The notes under the pieces are model-generated. The model had not been told where the DNA came from. It was given only the letters and a program-made list of their open reading frames with translations, and did no database searches. The position numbers and the translations under genes were made by a program. DNA of 12,112 bases from an uncultured Selenomonadales bacterium. Lineage in GTDB: Bacteria; Bacillota; Negativicutes; Selenomonadales; Selenomonadaceae. This document shows positions 6,888 to 12,112 of this stretch, piece by piece (within the stretch, counting starts at the first letter, position 1; every line of letters starts with the position of its first letter). The stretch is from assembly GCA_937915885.1 (NCBI GenBank), contig CALGGP010000407.1, positions 1-12,112 of the forward strand. Reading direction: 5' to 3'.

Positions 6888-7649
6888 ATGGAAAAAATCA
6901 GCGAGTACTTGAAAATCAGGATCGAAGATTTGGAGACGAATCCGACGCCGCGCGTGGCGATCTGCCTGTGTTTGGACGTGAGCGGTTCGATGCTGTCTGT
7001 CGAGTCGGGTGATTTCGTTCGCACCGGCAGGAAGATCACCATCAATAATATCACAGGGGATGAAGTTACCGGCGGCAAGACCAGGCTCGATGAGTTGCAG
7101 GAAGGCATCAACAGTTTTTACGATGAGATCAGTAAAGATGAGATTGCGCAGTTTGCGGCGGAAATTTGCGTTGTGACGTTCGGAGATGCGGCGACATGTT
7201 TGCTCGACTTCGCCAATATTTATCGTCAAGAGGTTCCGAATTTGCGAGCCACCGGACGTACTTCGATGGGCGAGGGCGTGAACATGGCACTCGATCTGCT
7301 CGAGCGTCGCAAGCAAGAGTTCAAAAACGCGGGCGTGGATTATTATCAGCCGTGGTTGGTGCTGATGACGGACGGCGAGCCCAACGGCGATTCGTCGGAG
7401 CTCAAGCGGGCGATGGAGCGTACCACGCAAATGATCGCCGACAAAAAGTTGACGCTCTTTCCGATGGGGATCGGTAAAGACGCCAACCTTGCGACATTGG
7501 CGCAGTTCACTCCGAAGCGCAATTCGATCCGCCTCAAAGAAGCGAAATTCAAAGACTTCTTCGAGTGGTTGTCGTCGAGCGTTGAGACAATTTCGCAGTC
7601 GACGCCGGGCGAAAAAGTCATGCTCAATCTTAAAGCGATGTCCGATTAG
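6888..7649 (+). CDS. von Willebrand A (TerY/YegL-like) domain protein
   Basis: The 253-residue protein is almost entirely a vWA fold that should bind a metal and a protein partner. The MIDAS site is complete: D30-x-S32-x-S34 (DVSGSM), T125 (TGRTSMGEG) and D162 (MTDGEP). A longer than usual insertion of about 30 residues follows strand 1 (roughly 36-66). In TerY-P and yegL-type loci such proteins accompany a kinase and a PP2C phosphatase and are thought to scaffold or be regulated by phosphorylation. The start ATG 6888 has AGGAG at 6874-6878; the frame is open further upstream, but only inside the kinase gene. The gene ends at an amber codon (7647-7649) followed by 19 coding-like codons, so the C-terminus may be truncated. 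Confidence 0.88.
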   Translation: MEKISEYLKIRIEDLETNPTPRVAICLCLDVSGSMLSVESGDFVRTGRKITINNITGDEVTGGKTRLDELQEGINSFYDEISKDEIAQFAAEICVVTFGDAATCLLDFANIYRQEVPNLRATGRTSMGEGVNMALDLLERRKQEFKNAGVDYYQPWLVLMTDGEPNGDSSELKRAMERTTQMIADKKLTLFPMGIGKDANLATLAQFTPKRNSIRLKEAKFKDFFEWLSSSVETISQSTPGEKVMLNLKAMSD

Positions 7650-7709
7650 GGCGACAAGTATTCGCTCAAGACCGGCAAGCTCGAGCCCATGCCGGCGGAG
7701 TTGCCGTAA
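7650..7709 (+). other. Coding-like extension of the vWA gene beyond an amber stop
   Basis: Directly after TAG 7647-7649 the same frame continues for 19 codons to TAA 7707-7709. It encodes GDKYSLKTGKLEPMPAELP, with codons like the neighbouring genes (AAG, CTC, GAG, TTG). No start or ribosome site serves it separately. It may be the lost C-terminal tail of the vWA protein through a nonsense mutation or a sequence error, or a readthrough product. Confidence 0.55.
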
Positions 7710-7741
7710 GTTTAATCAAAGTCATCGATGAGGTGTTGTAA

Positions 7742-8482
7742 ATGTGGAAGGCGGCGCAGGCGACCGTGCAGGGACGCGGACATGCACTCGCGGATATTCC
7801 CTGTCAAGATAAAACTCATATACTAGAGGCGTCGGAGGTGCTCGCGACGGCGCTTGCCGACGGTGCCGGCTCCGCCGCTCACTCCGAACTCGGCGCCGAA
7901 TGCGTGACGCGGGCGATCTGTCAACTGTTGACGAGCAACTTTGATCGGTATTTCGAGAGCGACGATGCGGCTGTCGTTGCCGTCGAGATTTTAGACGAAC
8001 TGCGGCAGGAACTGTCGAATGTCGCCTCGGAAATGAACTGCGAAGTTCGAGCGCTTGCATCTACGTTGCTTGCCGTTGCAGTCAAGGGCGGGCGTTTTAT
8101 TGCCGTGCATCTCGGCGACGGAGTGATCGGTTATCTTGACGGCGACGAACTGAATGTGCTGTCGCATCCCGACAACGGAGAATTTATCAATGAGACTACG
8201 TTTGTAACTTCGATCGACGCGATTGCTCATCTGAGGCTGAGGAAAGGATCACTCGAAAATATTTCGGCGTTCGTATTGATGTCGGACGGAACGGCGGCAG
8301 GTTTTTATCAGCGACGCACGAAAACTTTAAGTTCGGTGATTAAACGGCTCATTCATGCTACCAAGTTAATGGCGATTGATGAAGTTGAAACGCCGCTTGT
8401 CGAAAACATTCAAGAGACGCTCTGCAAGGTGACGACGGACGATTGCAGTTTGATCTTGATGGTTGAGGATAATATCAAATAA
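7742..8482 (+). CDS. PP2C-type protein phosphatase (YegK-like)
   Basis: This 246-residue protein is probably a cytosolic metal-dependent Ser/Thr phosphatase that reverses phosphorylation by the kinase two genes upstream. PP2C landmarks are present: ADGAGSAAHSELGA with metal ligand D40 and G41, STLL (108-111), GDG (125-127) in VHLGDGVIGY, SDG (181-183) in the metal-binding loop, and the C-terminal DDCSL (233-237). The length fits the compact PP2C_2 group rather than SpoIIE-type regulators, and no extra domain is seen. GAGGTG at 7730-7735 serves ATG 7742. It is the last gene of the unit, with a terminator beginning 11 bases after the stop codon. Confidence 0.87.
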   Translation: MWKAAQATVQGRGHALADIPCQDKTHILEASEVLATALADGAGSAAHSELGAECVTRAICQLLTSNFDRYFESDDAAVVAVEILDELRQELSNVASEMNCEVRALASTLLAVAVKGGRFIAVHLGDGVIGYLDGDELNVLSHPDNGEFINETTFVTSIDAIAHLRLRKGSLENISAFVLMSDGTAAGFYQRRTKTLSSVIKRLIHATKLMAIDEVETPLVENIQETLCKVTTDDCSLILMVEDNIK

Positions 8483-8493
8483 CAGAAAAGGAG

Positions 8494-8522
8494 ATCGTCG
8501 TCGAAGGGCGGCGATTTTTTTT
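8494..8522 (+). terminator. Intrinsic terminator closing the five-gene unit
   Basis: ATCGTCGTC (8494-8502) pairs with GGCGGCGAT (8507-8515) around a GAAG loop, and T residues run to 8522. The stem is nearly identical to the terminator at 2861-2887 at the other end of the unit. Confidence 0.88.
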
Positions 8523-8542
8523 GGTTGCCGATCAATCGCATG
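8495..8542 (+). repeat. Terminator-containing dispersed repeat, copy 2
   Basis: This is a direct copy of 2861-2905 with small indels, and the similarity continues past the T-tract to a shared CATG. Confidence 0.65.
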
Positions 8543-8561
8543 CAGTCAATTATTATCGGCG

Positions 8562-8586
8562 CGCGGCAGGAAATTAATTCGCCGCG
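8562..8586 (+). promoter_or_regulatory. Inverted repeat upstream of the hydrogenase genes (possible regulatory element)
   Basis: CGCGGC (8562-8567) and GCCGCG (8581-8586) are perfect inverted arms around an AT-rich 13-base centre containing AATTAATT. It lies between the terminator and the hydrogenase start at 8660. A -10-like TATATTAT occurs at 8612-8619 without a convincing -35. It may be an operator or hairpin, or chance in GC-rich sequence. Confidence 0.3.
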
Positions 8587-8659
8587 GCGAAAATCCAATC
8601 AAGCAATCATTTATATTATCCTGTCGTGATTCATAAACAATATTTTTGGAGGGCTTGAT

Positions 8660-9742
8660 ATGCAAAAGAGGGATACCTTACTCGAGGCGTATCTCAAGCG
8701 CGGCTTCAGCCGTCGGACGTTCCTCAAAGGCTGCGTCACGCTGACTTCGCTGATGGGGCTTAGCATGAGCATGGTCGGCAAGGTCGTCGAGGCCGCCACC
8801 GATAAGCCGTTGCCCGTCGTCATTTGGATTCACGGGCATGAGTGCACCGGTTGCGACGAGTCGTTTATTCGCTCGGCGTCGCCGTTGGCGTCCGATCTCG
8901 TTCTGACTTCGATCGCGCTCGAGTATGATCATCTGTTGAGCGCGGCGTGCGGCGCTCCGTTCGAGGCGCATCTCGACGAGACCATTGCCAAATACAACGG
9001 CTCCTATATCCTCTGCGTCGAGGGAGCAGTCTCGACGAGAGACAACGGCGTTTATTGCATGAGCGGCGGTCATACTTTTACTCATCTGCTCGAGAAAGCT
9101 GCCAAGGGCGCGGCGGCGATCATCGCCTACGGAAGTTGCGCGGCGTACGGCGGCATCCAAGCGGCGGCTCCCAATCCGACGGGCTCGGCGGGCATCGCTC
9201 CGTTCGTCGGCGGCAAGCCCGTCGTCAAAGTGCCGGGCTGTCCTCCGATCCCCGAAGTCATGACTGGCGTCGTCATGCACGTGGCTTTGTTCGGAACGCT
9301 GCCGCCGCTCGACGGTGACGGTCGTCCGAAACAATTCTACGGCAATCGAATCCACGATACATGCTATCGCCGTCCGTTCTTCGACGCGGGCATGTTCGCT
9401 GAGACTTTCGACGATGCGGGCTCGCGCGCGGGTTGGTGCCTTTACAAACTCGGCTGTCGCGGTCCCGAAACTTACAACTCGTGCGGCAATCTGCGTTGGT
9501 GGCAGGGCATGAGTTATCCGATCCAATCGGGCGCGCCGTGCATCGGCTGCAGTAATGCCAACTTCTGGGACGAGGCGCCGTTCACCGATCGGCTTCCGAA
9601 GTACGGCAAGCTCGGCGACGTTGACAAGATCGGCGCGGGCTTGGCGGCGGCAACGGCGGTCGGAGTTGCGGGGCATGCGGTGGCGTCGCTCGTTCAGCGC
9701 AATCAGCGCGAGAACTTACTCGAGGAACATGACGACCATTAA
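8660..9742 (+). CDS. hyaA: [NiFe] hydrogenase small subunit, Tat-exported, group 1
   Basis: This 360-residue electron-transfer subunit carries the iron-sulfur chain of a periplasm-facing uptake hydrogenase. The Tat signal is SRRTFLKG (17-24) with a hydrophobic stretch and likely cleavage near VEAA (43-46). Proximal cluster ligands are C62, C65, C160 and C194; the distal cluster has H232, C235, C260 and C266; the medial [3Fe-4S] cluster has C275, C294 and C297. A C-terminal helix (about 324-345) should anchor it in the membrane. Position 64 (CTGC) and the position after WG/YG (G165) are glycine where oxygen-tolerant enzymes have extra cysteines, so this is the standard type. GGAGGG at 8648-8653 supports the start. 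The large-subunit gene follows after 165 bases. The name hyaA is by family; hybO or hupS would be equivalent labels. Confidence 0.93.
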   Translation: MQKRDTLLEAYLKRGFSRRTFLKGCVTLTSLMGLSMSMVGKVVEAATDKPLPVVIWIHGHECTGCDESFIRSASPLASDLVLTSIALEYDHLLSAACGAPFEAHLDETIAKYNGSYILCVEGAVSTRDNGVYCMSGGHTFTHLLEKAAKGAAAIIAYGSCAAYGGIQAAAPNPTGSAGIAPFVGGKPVVKVPGCPPIPEVMTGVVMHVALFGTLPPLDGDGRPKQFYGNRIHDTCYRRPFFDAGMFAETFDDAGSRAGWCLYKLGCRGPETYNSCGNLRWWQGMSYPIQSGAPCIGCSNANFWDEAPFTDRLPKYGKLGDVDKIGAGLAAATAVGVAGHAVASLVQRNQRENLLEEHDDH

Positions 9743-9750
9743 AAATATTT

Positions 9751-9848
9751 CTCCCGCCCGAAGAATTTTGAGGCGCCGACGACGCAGGGTGGGAACCGCG
9801 TCCTCGGTTGGGCGCCGCGATTCGGGGGCGGGAGCGTCGGCGGCGCCC
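9751..9848 (-). repeat. GC-rich palindromic repeat between the hydrogenase genes (inverted copy)
   Basis: Within the 165-base gap, GGGCGCCGC (9810-9818) and GCGGCGCCC (9840-9848) form a perfect nine-pair stem with a 21-base loop. The reverse complement of about 9758-9850 aligns with 11822-11915, including the same nine-base arms and a 21-base loop that matches at 13 of 21 positions. Other pairings compete: GGCGCCGACGACGC (9772-9785) with 9834-9847 (13 of 14 pairs), and CTCCCGCCC (9751-9759) with 9826-9834. No T-run follows, so it is not a standard terminator. Confidence 0.75.
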
Positions 9849-9907
9849 GTTTAACCGCTGCCCAACCTACAGACTCGTCCGATCAAAAAAATTGAGGTGA
9901 AAAATAA

Positions 9908-11794
9908 ATGCCACATGTAGTTGTTGATCCGATTACTCGCATTGAGGGGCATCTGCGCGTCGAGGTCGACGTAAACGACGCCGGCACCGTCACCGACGCC
10001 CTGTCGAGCGGCACCGCATGGCGCGGGCTCGAGCTCGTCATGAAAAATCGCGATCCCCGCGACGCCTGGGCTTATATCCAACGAATTTGCGGCGTCTGCA
10101 CCACCGCCCACGCCGTTTGCTCCGTCCGCGCCGTCGAGGACGCCCTCGGCATCGCGATCCCCAAGAACGCCAACTATATTCGTAACATCATGGCGGCGAC
10201 TCTCACCGTGCAGGATCACATCATTCATTTCTATCATCTGCATGCGCTCGATTGGGTCTCGCCCGTCGAGGCGCTCGCCGCCGATCCCACCGCCACCGCC
10301 AACCTTCAGACCTCACTGCTCGGCGCCTATCGACTGCCGTTGACCGGACCGGGCATGTCGACGGAGGCTTTCGAGCATGATTTTCCGGCGGCAACTCCTC
10401 AATACTTCGCCGCCATCAAAGACCGCGTCCAAGCGATCGTCGCAAGCGGGCAGCTCGGAATTTTCGCCGCTCAATGGTGGGATCATCCCGACTATAAAAT
10501 TCTGCCGCCCGAAGTTCATCTTTTGGCGGTCGCTCATTATCTCGAGATGCTCGACAAGCAACGCGAGATCATCACGCCGCACGTCGTCTTCGGCGGCAAA
10601 AATCCGCATCCGCATTACGTCGTCGGCGGCATGCCCTGCGCGATCTCACTCACCGACGGCAACGCTCCGATCAACACCGCGCGCCTTGCAATTGTCGACC
10701 GCGCGATCAATATGGGGCGCTCGCTCGTCAACAATTTCTATATCCCCGACCTGATCGCAATCGGAAATATTTACGTTCGCGCCGGCAAAGTCGACGGCGG
10801 CGGGCTCGCCAAGTCGCGCGTGCTGTCGTTCGGCTCGTATCCGCTCGACAGTTATACCGGCACTTCCAACGGCAATTTCTTCGACAATCTCTTGATTCGG
10901 AGCAACGCGGTCGTCGAGAACTTTGCGCTGGGCGTCGCCAACACGACCGTTTATCCGTTGACGACCGCCGATCTCACTCGCAACGATGCTTTGACTGAGG
11001 GCGTTCAGCACGCGTGGTATGAATATCCGATGAGCGCGAAGGCGGATTTGCATCCGTGGGAAGGCATCACGAAGGATAAGTACACCGGTCCGAAGGAAGG
11101 CACCGGCACGATGTGGCAGACGCTCAACGAGAACGGAAAATATTCGTGGCTCAAGACGCCGAAATGGCGCGGGCGGCTGTGCGAAGTGGGACCGTTGGCG
11201 AAGTACATCGTCATCTACACGAAGTTCATGCGCGGGCTGCTGCCGGAGCCGACGTGGGCGGAAAAAATGATGGTCGATCAGATCAACGCGGTGACGGGCG
11301 TGCTCGGAGTGCCGGCGGAAGTTTGGATGCCGACGATGGTTGGGCGGACGGCGTGTCGTGCGCTCGACGCTCATTTGAACGCGGAGATCAATCGGTTCTT
11401 CTTCGACAAATTGATCGCCAACCTCAAGACGGGCGACGTTCAGACCGTCAACAACGAAAAATGGTTCCCCGATTCGTGGCCCAAAAAATGTATGGGCGTC
11501 GGCTTGTACGATGCTCCGCGCGGAGCGCTCAGTCATTGGGTGGTGATCGAGGACGGCAAGATCGCAAACTATCAGTGCATCGTGCCTACGACGTGGAATG
11601 CATGTCCGCGTGACGATGCGGCGGGGCATGGCGCATACGAGTTGGCGATGATGGATACGCACGTTGCGGACTCGTCGAAGCCGCTGGAAATTGCGCGGGT
11701 GATCCGTTCGTTCGATCCGTGCATGGCGTGCGCGACGCATCTCTACAACGCCAAGGGCGAGGAGATCAATTCGTTCTCGACGAGCCATTATTAA
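9908..11794 (+). CDS. hyaB: [NiFe] hydrogenase large (catalytic) subunit, group 1
   Basis: This 628-residue subunit holds the Ni-Fe site that oxidises H2, passing electrons to the small subunit and on to a membrane cytochrome b. The N-terminal motif DPITRIEGHLR (7-17) carries the conserved E13. The first nickel motif is RICGVCTTAH (59-68; C61, C64) and the second is DPCMACATH (603-611; C605, C608, H611). Seventeen residues follow H611 and would be removed by the maturation endopeptidase after metal insertion. There is no signal peptide, as expected for a partner carried out by the small subunit's Tat signal. GAGGTGA (9894-9900) serves ATG 9908. Codons in the first half favour C-ending Ala, Thr, Val and Pro, while the second half favours G-ending ones. 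No cytochrome or maturation gene follows within the window. Confidence 0.95.
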   Translation: MPHVVVDPITRIEGHLRVEVDVNDAGTVTDALSSGTAWRGLELVMKNRDPRDAWAYIQRICGVCTTAHAVCSVRAVEDALGIAIPKNANYIRNIMAATLTVQDHIIHFYHLHALDWVSPVEALAADPTATANLQTSLLGAYRLPLTGPGMSTEAFEHDFPAATPQYFAAIKDRVQAIVASGQLGIFAAQWWDHPDYKILPPEVHLLAVAHYLEMLDKQREIITPHVVFGGKNPHPHYVVGGMPCAISLTDGNAPINTARLAIVDRAINMGRSLVNNFYIPDLIAIGNIYVRAGKVDGGGLAKSRVLSFGSYPLDSYTGTSNGNFFDNLLIRSNAVVENFALGVANTTVYPLTTADLTRNDALTEGVQHAWYEYPMSAKADLHPWEGITKDKYTGPKEGTGTMWQTLNENGKYSWLKTPKWRGRLCEVGPLAKYIVIYTKFMRGLLPEPTWAEKMMVDQINAVTGVLGVPAEVWMPTMVGRTACRALDAHLNAEINRFFFDKLIANLKTGDVQTVNNEKWFPDSWPKKCMGVGLYDAPRGALSHWVVIEDGKIANYQCIVPTTWNACPRDDAAGHGAYELAMMDTHVADSSKPLEIARVIRSFDPCMACATHLYNAKGEEINSFSTSHY

Positions 11795-11823
11795 AAAATT
11801 TTCCCACCTGCCTGTATTTATAT

Positions 11824-11862
11824 GGGCGCCGCCAGCGCTCCCCACCCTCGAGCGCGGCGCCC
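11824..11862 (+). repeat. Palindromic repeat after the large-subunit gene (direct copy)
   Basis: GGGCGCCGC (11824-11832) pairs with GCGGCGCCC (11854-11862). Alternatively GCGCTC (11835-11840) with GAGCGC (11850-11855) extends an outer seven-pair stem. It begins 30 bases after the stop codon and could stabilise the mRNA 3' end. No T-run follows. It is the inverted counterpart of the element at 9751-9848. Confidence 0.75.
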
Positions 11863-11890
11863 AAATTGTGGCAGCAATGCCCACCCGCGC

Positions 11891-11985
11891 CGGCGGCGCC
11901 TTCCGTTTTAAAAGTGGTCGAAGGACGCAATCCTTCACTGAGGATCAAAAATGGGGTTCGGGGCGATAGCCACAAGGGAGCGCGT
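11891..11985 (+). repeat. Tandem repeat, unit 1 (period 127 bases)
   Basis: Bases 11891-11985 match 12018-12112 at 91 of 95 positions with no gaps. The unit contains a small hairpin, GAAGGA (11920-11925) with TCCTTC (11931-11936). In unit 2 the two A residues at 11925 and 11930 become G, leaving the stem as a G-U pair. Bases 11877-11884 also recur at 12003-12010, so the unit extends to the left with a one-base indel. No credible reading frame is seen. Confidence 0.9.
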
Positions 11986-12017
11986 TGCCAATGCAGGTCG
12001 GCATGCCCACTCCGCAC

Positions 12018-12112
12018 CGGCGGCGCCTTCCGTTCTAAAAGCGGTCGAAGGGCGCAGTCCTTCACTGAGGATCAAAAATGGGGTTCGGGGCGATAGCCAC
12101 AAGGGAGCGCGT
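12018..12112 (+). repeat. Tandem repeat, unit 2 (runs off the window)
   Basis: This is the second copy of the 127-base-period unit, cut by the window end at the same point where unit 1 continues into a spacer. More units may follow outside the window. Confidence 0.88.

Larger units (their letters stand above)
11795..12112. other. Non-coding, repeat-rich region after the hydrogenase genes
   Basis: This 318-base stretch holds the palindrome at 11824-11862 and two tandem repeat units. Open frames crossing it on both strands are low-complexity translations of the repeats, lack ribosome sites, and are not called as genes. No promoter or classical terminator is evident. Confidence 0.75.

Noticed and set aside
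8589..8619. Sigma-70 promoter for the hydrogenase genes
   Set aside because: A TATATTAT stretch could act as -10, but no acceptable -35 lies at the right distance, so it is not called as a promoter.
9751..9848. Classical intrinsic terminator between the hydrogenase genes
   Set aside because: The stems are strong but no T-run follows either right arm, and the downstream gene is expected to be co-transcribed.
10646..11938. Long minus-strand open frame (430 codons) opposite the hydrogenase large subunit
   Set aside because: It is an Arg/His-rich shadow translation with no family features. The + strand encodes an unmistakable hydrogenase.
11719..12096. Small open frames on both strands across the tandem repeats
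   Set aside because: They are translations of non-coding repeat sequence with no ribosome-binding site, starting inside the hydrogenase gene or in the repeat itself.
11877..12112. CRISPR array
   Set aside because: The repeated unit is about 95-127 bases with no short regular repeats and unique spacers, and no cas genes are nearby.

Overview
The window reads as chromosomal DNA of a moderately GC-rich bacterium with strong Shine-Dalgarno sites. A Tat-exported, membrane-anchored [NiFe] hydrogenase together with Firmicutes-style gene modules suggests an anaerobe, possibly a diderm Firmicute (Negativicutes). That placement is inferred from gene content; no marker gene is present. All convincing genes are on the + strand.

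Region 1 (1-2887) starts inside the 3' end of a gene whose C-terminus looks like a ketoacyl-ACP synthase III family protein. A scrambled duplication follows: a short methyltransferase fragment and a second copy of the synthase 3' end. Then come an intact zinc-ribbon SAM-dependent methyltransferase (248-1102) and a MATE-type transporter carrying a C-terminal anti-sigma-factor-like ATPase domain (1107-2855). A strong intrinsic terminator closes the group.

Region 2 (2909-8522) is a self-contained five-gene unit with a near-consensus sigma-70 promoter in front and a terminator behind. The order is: a small membrane protein; a zinc-ribbon/DUF805/NTF2-like membrane protein; a 731-residue fusion of a PIN-type nuclease fold, a divergent protein kinase and about five zinc ribbons; a von Willebrand A (vWA) protein; and a PP2C phosphatase. 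Kinase, vWA and PP2C form the triad known from TerY-P loci and E. coli yegI-yegK-yegL. The PIN fusion and the two membrane partners make this version unusual, and it is the best candidate for an undescribed signalling, stress or defence system here. Near-identical terminator repeats lie on both sides of the unit. The vWA gene has an amber stop followed by a coding-like 19-codon extension.

Region 3 (8660-11794) encodes the small and large subunits of a group 1 uptake-type [NiFe] hydrogenase. The cysteine pattern is that of the standard oxygen-sensitive type. The two genes are 165 bases apart, and the gap holds a GC-rich palindromic repeat. An inverted copy of the same repeat sits just after the large-subunit gene.

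Region 4 (11795-12112) is non-coding and repeat-rich: the palindrome, then two copies of a tandem unit with a 127-base period that runs off the window. The cytochrome b and maturation genes expected with the hydrogenase are not present in the window.
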